Origin: Streptomyces sp. V4I2
GTDB taxonomy: Bacteria; Actinomycetota; Actinomycetes; Streptomycetales; Streptomycetaceae
Length of the DNA: 64,000 bases
NCBI RefSeq assembly: GCF_030817655.1
Contig: NZ_JAUSZM010000003.1
Span: forward strand, 7,316,001 to 7,380,000
Reading direction: 5' to 3'
Under the pieces are notes generated by a model, which saw nothing but the letters and a program-made list of their open reading frames with translations, made no database searches and was not told where the DNA came from. Numbering within the stretch: position 1 is the first letter of the stretch; each line of letters begins with the position of its first letter. A program made the translations under genes and the position numbers. Positions 45,361 to 54,849 of the stretch are shown here, one piece after another.

Positions 45361-45647
45361 GGCTCTGTACCCCCTCCTCAACTCGGCGTACGACAGCCGG
45401 GGTCACCGCGTGCGCGGCTCCTCGGGCCGGTACGCCACTTGGCAGCCTGTCGTGCGGTGTGAAGTACGACAAGGGCGCCTACGGGGGCGGAATCGGCCAA
45501 ATCGGGTCAGGAGTCATAGAGTGCGGCCAGAACCGTGCCCGCCGGCAGGCGCCGTGGTTCCGGAGGCCCCGTGCCCGATACCTTCGAAGCTGCCGACGGA
45601 CGCACACCGCCGTGCGTCCTCTTCCTCACGCCCGCTTGAGGTGGAAT
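45361..45647. promoter_or_regulatory. Divergent subtilisin / glgP region
   Basis: 287 bases without a credible gene. It must hold promoters of both the subtilisin and the phosphorylase genes. GAGGT at 45638-45642 is the glgP ribosome binding site. A long open frame across this region in the glgP frame is not protein-like. No palindrome stood out. Confidence 0.4.
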
Positions 45648-48266
45648 GTGAAGGCGATCCGTCGATTCACCGTCCGACCCGTGCTCCCCGAACCCCTTTG
45701 GCCGCTGAGCGACCTCGCGCGCAATCTGCGCTGGTCCTGGCATGCGGAGACCCGCGATCTCTTCCAGTCCGTCGACCCCGAGCGCTGGGCCGCCTCGGGC
45801 GGTGACCCCGTCCGGCTGCTCGGCAGTCTGCGCCCCGAGCGGCTCGCCGAGCTCGCCGAGGACCGCCGCTTCCTGCGCCGGCTCGCCGCGGCGGCCGACG
45901 ATCTGAACGACTATGTGACCGGCGCCCGCTGGTACCAGACCCAGACGGCCGAACTGCCCGCCGCCGTCGCCTACTTCTCGCCCGAGTTCGGTGTCACGGC
46001 CGCCCTGCCCCAGTACTCCGGCGGCCTCGGCATCCTCGCCGGCGACCATCTGAAGGCGGCCAGCGACCTCGGCGTACCGCTGATCGGTGTCGGACTGCTG
46101 TACCGGCACGGCTACTTCCGCCAGTCCCTGTCCCGGGACGGCTGGCAGCAGGAGCACTATCCGGTGCTCGACCCGAACGAGCTGCCCGTCGCCCTGCTCA
46201 AGGAGCCCGACGGCACCCCCGCCCAGGTCTCCCTCGCCCTGCCCGGCGGCAAGCAGCTGCACGCCCGGATCTGGCTGGCCCAGGTCGGCCGGGTCCCGCT
46301 GCTGATGCTGGACTCGGACGTCGAGGAGAACGCCCTCGGCGAACGCGGGGTGACCGACCGGCTGTACGGCGGCGGCAGCGAGCACCGGCTGCTCCAGGAG
46401 ATGCTCCTCGGCATAGGGGGTGTCCGGGCCGTGCGGACGTACTGCCGGCTCACCGGGCACCCCGAGCCCGAGGTGTTCCACACCAACGAGGGGCACGCCG
46501 GCTTCCTCGGCCTGGAGCGGATCGCCGAACTGTGCGCGCAGGGGCTGGACTTCGACTCCGCCCTCGAAGCGGTCCGGGCCGGGACCGTCTTCACCACGCA
46601 CACCCCCGTCCCGGCCGGTATCGACCGCTTCGACCGCGAGCTGGTCGCCCACCACTTCGGCCCCGACGCCGAACTCCCCGGCATCGACGTCGGACGCGTC
46701 CTGCAACTGGGCATGGAGACCTACCCGGGAGGCGAACCCAACCTCTTCAACATGGCCGTGATGGGCCTGCGCCTCGCCCAGCGCGCCAACGGCGTCTCCC
46801 TGCTGCACGGCAGGGTCAGCCGGGAGATGTTCTCGGGACTGTGGCCGGGATTCGACGCCGAGGAGGTGCCGATCACCTCCGTCACCAACGGGGTGCACGC
46901 CCCGACCTGGGTGGCCCCGGAGGTCTTCCGGCTGGGCGCCCGGCAGATCGGCGCGCAGCGCACCGAGGACGCCATGACCGTCGGCGGCTCGGAGCGCTGG
47001 GACGCGGTCGGGGACATCGCCGACCAGGACATCTGGGAGCTGCGGCGGAACCTGCGCGAGCAGCTGGTGACCGAGGTGCGGGAGCGGCTGCGCGCCTCCT
47101 GGCGGCAACGCGGGGCCGGTACCGCCGAGCTGGGCTGGATCGACGGGGTGCTCGACCCGGACGTCCTCACCATCGGGTTCGCGCGGCGCGTCCCCTCGTA
47201 CAAGCGGCTGACGCTGATGCTGCGCGACCGGGACCGGCTGATGGATCTGCTGCTGCACCCGGAGCGGCCGATCCAGATCGTCGTCGCGGGCAAGGCGCAC
47301 CCGGCGGACGACGGCGGGAAGCGGCTGGTGCAGGAGCTGGTGCGGTTCGCGGACGACCCAAGGGTGCGGCACCGGATCGTGTTCCTGCCGGACTACGGCA
47401 TGGGGATGGCGCAGAAGCTCTACCCCGGCTGCGACATCTGGCTGAACAACCCGCTCCGGCCGCTGGAGGCCTGCGGGACCAGCGGGATGAAGGCCGCGCT
47501 CAACGGCTGCCTCAACCTCTCCGTGCTGGACGGCTGGTGGGACGAGTGGTTCCAGCCCGACTTCGGCTGGTCGATCCCCACCGCCGACGGCGTCGGCACC
47601 GATCCCGACCGCCGCGACGACATAGAGGCCGACGCGCTCTACGACCTGCTGGAACAGCGGGTCACCCCGCGCTTCTACGAGCGCGGGCAGGGCGGGCTGC
47701 CCGACCGCTGGATCGAGATGGTCCGCCAGACCCTCACCCTGCTCGGCCCGAAGGTGCTGGCCGGCCGCATGGTCCGCGAGTACGTGGAGCGGCTCTACGC
47801 CCCGGCCGCCCACGCCCACCGCACGATGGCCCCCGAGGCCGCCCGTGAACTGGCGGAGTGGAAGTCCCGGCTGCGCTCCGCCTGGCACGGCGTGACCGTC
47901 GACCACGTCGAGACCACCGCCGCCACCGCCACCGCCGAACTCGGCACCACCCTCGGGCTGAGGGTGCACGTCGGCCTCGGCGGCCTCGCCCCCGAGGACG
48001 TCGAGGTGCAGGCGGTCTCCGGCCGGGTGGACGGGGAGGACCGCATCACCGACGCCGCGAGCGTCCCGCTGAAGGCGGCGGGCGGTCCGGATCCGGAGGG
48101 ACGGTGGGTGTACGAGGGCCCGCTGTCCCTGGACCGGACCGGGCCGTACGGCTACACGGTCCGTATCCTTCCCGCGCACCGGCTGCTGGCTTCCGGGGCG
48201 GAGCTGGGGCTGGTGGCGCTGCCGGCGGAGGACGTGGTGGAGGAGGCCGGGGTGCTGATGAGGTGA
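45648..48266 (+). CDS. glgP: Glycogen/alpha-glucan phosphorylase
   Basis: Releases glucose-1-phosphate from alpha-1,4-glucan ends using phosphate and pyridoxal phosphate. 872 residues of the actinobacterial GT35 type: an N-terminal DUF3417 part (LPEPLWPLSDLARNLRWSW), AYFSPEFGV, LPQYSGGLGILAGDHLKAASDL, HTNEGHAGF, FTTHTPVPAGIDRF, and the PLP-lysine motif ACGTSGMKAALNGCLNLS near residue 615, followed by DGWWDEWF. The C-terminal 100 residues form an extra beta domain. The GTG at 45648 is chosen for its GAGGT. It is divergent from, and functionally opposite to, the GlgE synthesis operon. Confidence 0.95.
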   Translation: MKAIRRFTVRPVLPEPLWPLSDLARNLRWSWHAETRDLFQSVDPERWAASGGDPVRLLGSLRPERLAELAEDRRFLRRLAAAADDLNDYVTGARWYQTQTAELPAAVAYFSPEFGVTAALPQYSGGLGILAGDHLKAASDLGVPLIGVGLLYRHGYFRQSLSRDGWQQEHYPVLDPNELPVALLKEPDGTPAQVSLALPGGKQLHARIWLAQVGRVPLLMLDSDVEENALGERGVTDRLYGGGSEHRLLQEMLLGIGGVRAVRTYCRLTGHPEPEVFHTNEGHAGFLGLERIAELCAQGLDFDSALEAVRAGTVFTTHTPVPAGIDRFDRELVAHHFGPDAELPGIDVGRVLQLGMETYPGGEPNLFNMAVMGLRLAQRANGVSLLHGRVSREMFSGLWPGFDAEEVPITSVTNGVHAPTWVAPEVFRLGARQIGAQRTEDAMTVGGSERWDAVGDIADQDIWELRRNLREQLVTEVRERLRASWRQRGAGTAELGWIDGVLDPDVLTIGFARRVPSYKRLTLMLRDRDRLMDLLLHPERPIQIVVAGKAHPADDGGKRLVQELVRFADDPRVRHRIVFLPDYGMGMAQKLYPGCDIWLNNPLRPLEACGTSGMKAALNGCLNLSVLDGWWDEWFQPDFGWSIPTADGVGTDPDRRDDIEADALYDLLEQRVTPRFYERGQGGLPDRWIEMVRQTLTLLGPKVLAGRMVREYVERLYAPAAHAHRTMAPEAARELAEWKSRLRSAWHGVTVDHVETTAATATAELGTTLGLRVHVGLGGLAPEDVEVQAVSGRVDGEDRITDAASVPLKAAGGPDPEGRWVYEGPLSLDRTGPYGYTVRILPAHRLLASGAELGLVALPAEDVVEEAGVLMR

Positions 48267-48332
48267 GGCGGCGGGAGTGCTGAGGGGCTGAGGCGGCGGG
48301 TGTGGTGTTGGGGTCGCTGTGCGTGGGTCGGC

Positions 48333-48842
48333 TCAGATCTTCTCCAGCGGCGCGCACAGCCGCCGCAACACCGCCCCGCACCGCCGGGCGTACGCGTGCT
48401 GCAGCCCCCGGGTCGCCGGGCCGCCCGCTCGGGCGTACCACTTGGCGCCCTTGCTGAACGCGGAGATCGTCAGCCAGACCGTGCCGTCGCCGGTGCGGTC
48501 CACGACGAAGGACTCCTCGCCGCACTCCGGGTGACCGGTCAGCGTGCCGTACGCCCAGCCGGCGCGGCGGGGTTCCTCGACCGTCCAGACCACGCGGCAC
48601 GGGGCCTTGATCAGTCCGGCGAGGGTCACGGTGACGTCGACCTCGGGGGCGGCGCGGTCCGCGTCGGCGTCGATGCCGACGCCCAGCTCGCGGTGCATCT
48701 CCCAGGTCAGGACCGCCTCGGCGGCTCTGCGGAAGACCTCTTCGCCCTCACCGATACGCGCGCGTACATGCAGGGGGTGGAAGCCGGGCGGGCAGAAGCC
48801 GTCCCGCCGGGTGGCGCCGACGTCGTCGTACGTGAAGGACAT
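48333..48842 (-). CDS. DUF1990 family protein
   Basis: 169 residues, start MSFTYDDVGATR (ATG 48842). The pattern FCPPGFHPLHVRARIGEGEEVFRRAAEAVLTW (shown in part here: FCPPGFHPLHVRARIG) and FVVDRTGDGTVWLTISAFSKGAKWYARAGGP is characteristic of DUF1990, a family of unknown function predicted to have a SRPBCC-like lipid/ligand-binding fold. No signal peptide or membrane helix. It is convergent with glgP and precedes no operon partner. Function is not assigned. Confidence 0.85.
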   Translation of the reverse strand: MSFTYDDVGATRRDGFCPPGFHPLHVRARIGEGEEVFRRAAEAVLTWEMHRELGVGIDADADRAAPEVDVTVTLAGLIKAPCRVVWTVEEPRRAGWAYGTLTGHPECGEESFVVDRTGDGTVWLTISAFSKGAKWYARAGGPATRGLQHAYARRCGAVLRRLCAPLEKI

Positions 48843-48858
48843 GAGTACCAAGAGTAGG

Positions 48859-48893
48859 GCGGCCCCCGGGAATGCCTTCGTCCCGGGGGCCGC
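48859..48893 (-). terminator. Terminator after M4 metalloprotease gene
   Basis: A perfect 13-base stem GCGGCCCCCGGGA (48859-48871) with TCCCGGGGGCCGC (48881-48893) around a 9-base loop, 23 bases after the protease stop codon. No T-run. Confidence 0.8.
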
Positions 48894-48915
48894 GCGTCTC
48901 ACCCCGCCGTGAGGC

Positions 48916-50997
48916 CTACGGGAACGTGAGCTTCCAGCTGTTGATGTAGCCGGTGTCCTGGGCCGCGTTGTCCTGGACCCTCAACTGCCACACCCCGTTG
49001 GCCACTTCGGAGGAGGCGTTCACCGTGTACGTGGTGTTGAGGTTGTCCGCGCTGCCACCGGTGCCGTACGCCTTCAGGGTGTACGCCGTGCCGTCGGGCG
49101 CGACCAGCTGCACCTGGAGGTCACCGACGTAGGTGTGGACGATGTCCACCGCCACCGCCAGGTTCGACGGCGCGTTGCCCGTCCGCCCGGACACGGTGAG
49201 TGACGAGGTGACCGCCGCTCCGTTGTCCGGAATCGATACGTCGGTGGCGTTCTCGAAGGCGGTGCCGCCACCGCCCCCGCCGCCACCGTCGGAGCGGGCG
49301 CCGACCGCGACGCCCGCCCAGGCGTCCTGCACGGCCTTGTACTCGGCGCTCGTCGTGCCGTACAGCTCACCGGTCGCCGCGAGGGTGCCGGTGCGGGCCG
49401 CCGCGTAGTTGGTGGTCGAGGTGAACTTCGTGGTGAGCGCACGGAACCAGATCTTCTCCGCCTTGTCCCGGCCGATGCCGGTGACCGCGAGGCCGTCCGC
49501 GGTGGGCGAGTTGTAGCTGACCCCGTTGATGGTCTTGGTGCCGCTGCCCTCGCTCAGCAGGTAGAAGAAGTGGTTCGCGGGGCCCGAGGAGTAGTGGACG
49601 TCGACCGACCCGATCCCGGAGTACCAGTTGTCGTACGACGAGCCGTCCTGGCTCGGCTTGTCCATGTACCGCAGCGGCGTGCCGTCGCCGTTGATGTTGA
49701 TCTCCTCGCCGATGAGGTAGTCACCGACGTCGGAGGAGTTGTTGGCGTAGAACTCGACGGTCGAGCCGAAGATGTCGGAGGTCGCCTCGTTGAGACCGCC
49801 GGACTCGCCGCTGTAGGTGAGCCCCGCCGTGTTGGAGGTGAGCCCGTGGGTCATCTCGTGCGCGGCCACGTCGATCGAGGTCAGCGGGTTGGCGTTGCCC
49901 GAGCCGTCGCCGTACGTCATGCAGAAGCAGCTGTCGGACCAGAAGGCGTTGACGTAGTTGTTGCCGTAGTGGACCCGGGAGTAGGCGCCGACGCCGTCAC
50001 CGCGGATGCCGCTGCGGCCGTGTACGTTCTTGTAGTAGTCCCAGGTCAGCGCGGCCCCGTAGTGCGCGTCCGCGGCCGCCGACTCCAGGTTCGACGGGGT
50101 GCCGTTGCCCCAGATGTCGTCCGGGCCGGAGAACAGGGTGCCGGTGCCCGAGGTGCCGCGGTTGAGGTTGTACGTCTTGTGGCCGCCGCGGGCGCCGTCG
50201 GTGAGGTTGAACGTCGTCCCGGACTGCGTGGTGCCGAGGGTGACCTGACCGCTGTACACCGTGTTGCCGGTGCCGGTCTCGATGGCCTCCCACTCGTACA
50301 GCTGCGCGCCGGTCGTCGCGTCCGTGACGACGTGCAGCTCCTGCGGGGTGCCGTCGTGCTGGAAGCCGCCCACGACCGTCTCGTAGGCGAGGGTCGGCTT
50401 GCCGTCGGCCGCCCAGATCACCTTGCGCGGGGCGCGGTTGACCTCGGGGCTCTTGGCGTCCTCGGCCTTCGCCGCGGCGAGGGCCTGGGTCCTGGCCTTG
50501 GCGGTGGACAGCTTGGCCGTCGTGGTCGCCGGCTTGATGGTGGCCCGGGTGGCCTTCACGACGGCATCGGTCGCGTCGGCCTTGGTGCTCTCCACGACCA
50601 GGTCGCCGCCCAGGACGGGCAGGCCGTCGTAGGTGCGCTCGTAGCGGGTGTGGACCGTGCCGTTGCCGTCCTTGAGGACGTCACGGACGACCAGCTTCTC
50701 CTTGGTGCCGAGGCCCAGTTCCTCGGCGGTCTCCGCCTTGGCGGACTCGGCCGTGCGGAGCAGCGCGGCGCGCTGGGCGGGGGTGAGCTTGACCGACTCG
50801 GCGCCCGGTATGACCTTTCCCGCGGCCGACGGTGCTTTCTGAGGGGCTGCGGTGGCGGCGCCCGACTGGACGGCCGCGGCGATCAGGGCGGACACGCCGA
50901 CCAGGGCCACGGCGGCGACCCTGCGACGGGGGGTGGTGCGGGTGGGGGAGGTGCTGGTGTGGGAGGTGCGTCTGTGGGAGGAACTGTCTCTCAACAC
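48916..50997 (-). CDS. Secreted thermolysin-like (M4) metalloprotease with P domain
   Basis: 693 residues. A signal peptide with a twin-arginine-like RRRVAAVALVGVSALIAAAV, an FTP/PepSY propeptide (to about residue 250), and a zinc protease domain with HEMTH (380-384) and third ligand Glu404 in GGLNEATSD. A Gly9 linker joins a C-terminal proprotein-convertase P domain (residues about 590-693; GDLQVQLVAPDGTAY). It digests protein outside the cell. The GTG at 50997 follows AGGAG; a TTG three bases later is equally placed. The frame is open upstream to 51105 without homology. Confidence 0.93.
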   Translation of the reverse strand: MLRDSSSHRRTSHTSTSPTRTTPRRRVAAVALVGVSALIAAAVQSGAATAAPQKAPSAAGKVIPGAESVKLTPAQRAALLRTAESAKAETAEELGLGTKEKLVVRDVLKDGNGTVHTRYERTYDGLPVLGGDLVVESTKADATDAVVKATRATIKPATTTAKLSTAKARTQALAAAKAEDAKSPEVNRAPRKVIWAADGKPTLAYETVVGGFQHDGTPQELHVVTDATTGAQLYEWEAIETGTGNTVYSGQVTLGTTQSGTTFNLTDGARGGHKTYNLNRGTSGTGTLFSGPDDIWGNGTPSNLESAAADAHYGAALTWDYYKNVHGRSGIRGDGVGAYSRVHYGNNYVNAFWSDSCFCMTYGDGSGNANPLTSIDVAAHEMTHGLTSNTAGLTYSGESGGLNEATSDIFGSTVEFYANNSSDVGDYLIGEEININGDGTPLRYMDKPSQDGSSYDNWYSGIGSVDVHYSSGPANHFFYLLSEGSGTKTINGVSYNSPTADGLAVTGIGRDKAEKIWFRALTTKFTSTTNYAAARTGTLAATGELYGTTSAEYKAVQDAWAGVAVGARSDGGGGGGGGTAFENATDVSIPDNGAAVTSSLTVSGRTGNAPSNLAVAVDIVHTYVGDLQVQLVAPDGTAYTLKAYGTGGSADNLNTTYTVNASSEVANGVWQLRVQDNAAQDTGYINSWKLTFP

Positions 50998-51282
50998 TGA
51001 CTCCTTCTGCGTGGCCGCGGGTCGCACGGCCAGGGGAGACCGGTCGGCGGGTGGGCCGTCCGGGCAGAACAGGGCGGTGCGGGGAACCACATGCGGCCGC
51101 GTCACACGGATGTGCTGTGGGGTTGCTGCGAAGCGGCCGTGGGAAGAGTCGCAGGAGACGGCGGTTTCTGTCAGGAGCGCGTCAGAAAGTTGGCCGGAAA
51201 TGGTTCGTTGTCCGGGAGATCATGTTCGGTATACGGACTGAAACGGACTGAATGGACTGAACGGACTGAACGGACTGGACGG
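50998..51282. other. Intergenic region with short tandem repeat
   Basis: 285 bases between the protease and ABC exporter genes, holding the protease promoter. At its far end (about 51234-51282) the 9-10-base unit CGGACTGAA recurs five times with small changes, directly after the exporter stop codon. No gene was found. Confidence 0.6.
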
Positions 51283-53067
51283 TCAGAGCGAGGTTTCGGT
51301 CGAGGCCGACCGGTCCCCGTGCCACGACCCCCACAGCGCCGCGTACGCCCCGTCCGCCGCCACCAGTTCGTCGTGCGTGCCGAGTTCGGTCAGCAGGCCG
51401 TCCTCCATCACCGCCACCCGGTCCGCGTCGTGGGCGGTGTGCAGCCGGTGAGCGATGGCGATGACCGTACGGCCTTCCAGCACGGCGGCCAGGGCGCGCT
51501 CGGTGTGGCGGGCGGTGGTCGGGTCGAGCAGGGCCGTGGCCTCGTCGAGGATCAGGGTGTGGGGGTCGGCCAGGACGACCCGGGCGAGGGCGAGTTGCTG
51601 CGCCTGCGAGCCGTCCGTACGGCAACCTCCCTCGCCGAGCGTCGTGGTGAGGCCGTCCGGCAGCTCCCGTACCCAGGTGTCCGCGCCGACCGCCTCCAGC
51701 GCGGCCCACAGGTCCTCGTCCGTCGCGGTGGGTTCGGCGATCAGGAGGTTGTCGCGGACCGTGCCGAGGAAGACGTGGTGCTCCTGGGTGACCAGGACGA
51801 CCTGGCGGCGCAGCTGTTCGGGGCCGAGGCCGACGACGGGCACCCCGCCGACCGTCACCGTGCCGGTGCTGGGCGCGTCCACGCCCGCCAGCAGCCGGCT
51901 CAGGGTGGTCTTGCCGGCGCCGGAGGGCCCGACGACCGCGAGCCGTTCCCCGGGGCGCACGGTCAGGTCGACGCCCCGCAGTACCTCGCCGCCCCGGTCG
52001 TAGGCGTAGCGCACGCCGGTCACCTCGATCAGGTCGTCCGCCGGGACGGGGGCGTCGGCCGCGTCGGCCCGCGGGGCCCGGGCCAGCCCCTCCACGCGGG
52101 CGAACGAGGCGCCGCTGCTCTGCAGTTGCTCCACCCGGACCAGGATCTGGTCGAGAGGCTCGCTCATCTGCCGCAGGTACAGCGCCGCCGCCACCACCGC
52201 GCCCAGACTCATCTCGCCGTCCGCGTGCAGCATCCCGCCGATCACCAGCACCCCGGCCACGGGGATCAGGTACGACACCTCCACCGCCGGGAAGAACACC
52301 GTGCGCAGGTAGAGGGTGTGCAGGCGGGTGCGCCGGGACGTCTCCAGAGCCTCCCGGCTCGCCCTGATCCGCCGCTCCTCCAGGCGGAGCGCCTCGACCG
52401 TGCGCGCGCCCGACGCGGTCGCCGCGACGACCTCGGCGACCTCCGAGTTGGCCGCACCCTCCGCCAGATAGCCGTCCCGTGCCCGGCGCAGATACCAGCG
52501 CAGGGCGAACCAGATCGGTGTCAGGCCCAGCACGCCGAACGCGCCGAGGAGCGGGTCGATCACGAACACCGCGACCAGCGCGAACAGGAACTGCACCCCA
52601 TTGATGAGCAGTTCGGGCCCGGCGTCGCGCAGCGTGGTGCCGACGGTGGCCACGTCGGCCGTGCCGCGCGCGGTCAGGTCGCCGGTGCCGGCCCGCTCCA
52701 CCACCGACGCCGGCAGCGCCAGCGTCCGGTCCACGAACTCCTCGCGCACCCGCGCCAGCGTCCGCTCCCCGAACCGGTGCCCGACGTACCGCGCCCACCG
52801 GGCCAGCAGCAACTCCGCCACCGCGCACACCAGCAGGGCCAGCGCCAGCCGGTCCACGGCCGAGACCCCGTCCCCGCCCCGCACCTCGTCGATGATCCGC
52901 CCCAGCAGCCACGGTCCGGCGAGCCCGGCGACGGCGGCCAGCGCGTTCAGCGCGAGCGTGGCCGCGAAGGCCCGCCGGTCGGCCTTCACCAGCCGCACGG
53001 AGGCCCGCCGCACGTCGGCGGGTCCGGCGACGGGCAACTGTCCGGAAGAGGTCGTCGAGCCGGTCAC
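51283..53067 (-). CDS. ABC exporter half-transporter (intact Walker A, degenerate signature)
   Basis: 594 residues: six-helix exporter domain (20-310) fused to an ATPase. Walker A GPSGAGKTT (380-388), Q-loop LVTQEH, Walker B LILDEA (505-510) and H-loop AHRL are intact, but the signature expected as LSGGQ reads TDGSQAQQ (484-491). The neighbour has the opposite defects, so the two make one good ATP site as a heterodimer. The GTG at 53067 overlaps the partner stop codon (GTGA), giving equal synthesis. The exported compound is unknown, possibly a peptide, lipid or drug. Confidence 0.92.
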   Translation of the reverse strand: MTGSTTSSGQLPVAGPADVRRASVRLVKADRRAFAATLALNALAAVAGLAGPWLLGRIIDEVRGGDGVSAVDRLALALLVCAVAELLLARWARYVGHRFGERTLARVREEFVDRTLALPASVVERAGTGDLTARGTADVATVGTTLRDAGPELLINGVQFLFALVAVFVIDPLLGAFGVLGLTPIWFALRWYLRRARDGYLAEGAANSEVAEVVAATASGARTVEALRLEERRIRASREALETSRRTRLHTLYLRTVFFPAVEVSYLIPVAGVLVIGGMLHADGEMSLGAVVAAALYLRQMSEPLDQILVRVEQLQSSGASFARVEGLARAPRADAADAPVPADDLIEVTGVRYAYDRGGEVLRGVDLTVRPGERLAVVGPSGAGKTTLSRLLAGVDAPSTGTVTVGGVPVVGLGPEQLRRQVVLVTQEHHVFLGTVRDNLLIAEPTATDEDLWAALEAVGADTWVRELPDGLTTTLGEGGCRTDGSQAQQLALARVVLADPHTLILDEATALLDPTTARHTERALAAVLEGRTVIAIAHRLHTAHDADRVAVMEDGLLTELGTHDELVAADGAYAALWGSWHGDRSASTETSL

Positions 53068-54812
53068 CGTACGGCCTCCTCGGCGTCGGCGGTGTCTGTG
53101 ATCTCGGCGTCCGTGATCTCGGTGTCTCGCGCCACCAGCGCCCGGTATCCCGGCTCCCGCTCCAGCAGGTCGCGGTGGCTGCCGGTGGCCGCGACCTTGC
53201 CGTCGACCAGGTGGAGCACGGTGTCCGCGCGGTCCAGCACCAGCGGGGAGGTGGTGGTGACGACCGTCGTACGGCCCTTTCGCGCGGCCCCCAGCCGTTC
53301 GGCCACCCGCGCCTCGGTGTGGGCGTCCAGCGCCGAGGTCGGCTCGACGGCGAGCAGCACCTCGGGGTCGGCGACCAGTGCCCGCACCAGCCGCACGCGC
53401 TGCCGCTGGCCGCCGGAGAGGTTGCGGCCCTGCGCGTCGATCGCCGAGTCGAGCCCGTCCGGCAGACCCTGCACGATGTCGTCGGCGACGGCGGTGTGCA
53501 CGGCCCGCGCGACGCGCTCCTCGTCGCCGGGGTCGTCCCCGCCGCCGACCAGTTCGCGCAGGGTGCCGGCGAACAGGTCGGCCTCGTGGTCGGCGACCAG
53601 GATCCGCCGCCTGACCTGCGCCAGCGCGATCTCGTCGAGCGGCACCCCGCCCCACGCCGCCGCCGAGGGGACGTACCGGCCCAGACGGTCGAGCACGGCC
53701 GCGCTGTCGGCGGGGCGGGCGCAGGCCAGCGCGGTCAGCCGCCCCGGCAGCACCCGCACGCCCGACTCGGGGTCGTGCAGCACCGAGGGTTCCGCGGGCG
53801 CGTCCCGGGTGCCGGTGTCCTCCATCGGCTCCAGACGCAGGAACCGTACGACCCGCCGGGCCGCCACCAGACCCCGGCTGATCTGGTAGCCGCACTCCAC
53901 CCAGAACGCCACCGGCCCCACCAGGACCGCCACATAGCCGTACACCGACACCAACTCGCCGATGGTGATGGCGCCTTGGGCGGCGAGCCGGGCCGCCAGC
54001 CAGGTCACGACGGCCATGAACAGCGTCGGCAGCCCCACCCCGAGCGCCTGCACCCAGCTGGTCACCGCGCCGACCCGGTAGCCCTGCGACCGCAGCCGCT
54101 GCGAGTCCCGGTGGAAGGCGTCCGCGAACAGCCCTTTCCCGCCAAGCCCGTTGAGAACACGCAGCCCGCCCGCGAGGTCGGCGATCCGGGCGGTGAGCAC
54201 GCCCTGCCGCTCCCGGTACTCCGTCTCGGTGCCCTGGAGGCGGGTGAGCAGTGGCCCGACCAGCAGGACGATCACCGGGATGCCGAGCAGCACCACCACG
54301 GCGATGAGCGTCGAGACCGACAGCAGCAGCCCGGCGACCACCAGATAGGCGACGACCGCGCCGACCCCGGGCCCGACGACGGTCAGGGACTGGCTGATCG
54401 TCTGCACGTCGCCCACGCCGATCGTGACGACCTCCCCGGCCCCGGCCCGCCGGGACAGCGCGGCACCCAGCCGGACCGCCTGCCCGACGACGACCTTGAC
54501 CGTGCGGAAGTTGGCGTCCATCCGCACCCGGGTCATCGTGCGGTGCCGCATGATGCTCAGCCAGGCGTTGAACGCCCCCACCGCGAACAGCGCGACACTC
54601 CAGCCGACCAGCGCGCCCCTGTCACCCGGCTCCAGGCCTTCGTCGATCGCCCGGGCCATCAGGTACGGCGTCGCCGCCAGCAGCACCATCCAGGTACTGC
54701 CCAGCAGCGCCCCGGCGGCGGCCCGGCCCGGCTGGCACCTCACCAGCCACCACAGATACCGGCCGCCGCCGCGGCAGTCGGGCGTGCCGGGATCCTCGTA
54801 CGCGTCGATCAT
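53064..54812 (-). CDS. ABC exporter half-transporter (Walker A lost)
   Basis: 582 residues, exporter domain (20-320) plus a degenerate ATPase. The P-loop position reads ALACARPADSAAVL (361-374), with no lysine; the Q-loop Gln is Asp (VADHEADLF), and Walker B is LLAVEPTSALD with Val in place of Asp. The signature LSGGQRQR (465-472) is perfect and can complete the partner's ATP site. The H-loop is also absent (TTTSPL). This points to a non-hydrolysing subunit of a heterodimer. The ATG at 54812 follows GGGAG. It is 37 bases downstream of another exporter pair. Confidence 0.92.
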   Translation of the reverse strand: MIDAYEDPGTPDCRGGGRYLWWLVRCQPGRAAAGALLGSTWMVLLAATPYLMARAIDEGLEPGDRGALVGWSVALFAVGAFNAWLSIMRHRTMTRVRMDANFRTVKVVVGQAVRLGAALSRRAGAGEVVTIGVGDVQTISQSLTVVGPGVGAVVAYLVVAGLLLSVSTLIAVVVLLGIPVIVLLVGPLLTRLQGTETEYRERQGVLTARIADLAGGLRVLNGLGGKGLFADAFHRDSQRLRSQGYRVGAVTSWVQALGVGLPTLFMAVVTWLAARLAAQGAITIGELVSVYGYVAVLVGPVAFWVECGYQISRGLVAARRVVRFLRLEPMEDTGTRDAPAEPSVLHDPESGVRVLPGRLTALACARPADSAAVLDRLGRYVPSAAAWGGVPLDEIALAQVRRRILVADHEADLFAGTLRELVGGGDDPGDEERVARAVHTAVADDIVQGLPDGLDSAIDAQGRNLSGGQRQRVRLVRALVADPEVLLAVEPTSALDAHTEARVAERLGAARKGRTTVVTTTSPLVLDRADTVLHLVDGKVAATGSHRDLLEREPGYRALVARDTEITDAEITDTADAEEAVR

Positions 54813-54849
54813 GTGCTGGTGTCTCCCTGGCTGGTGTCTCCCTGATCGG

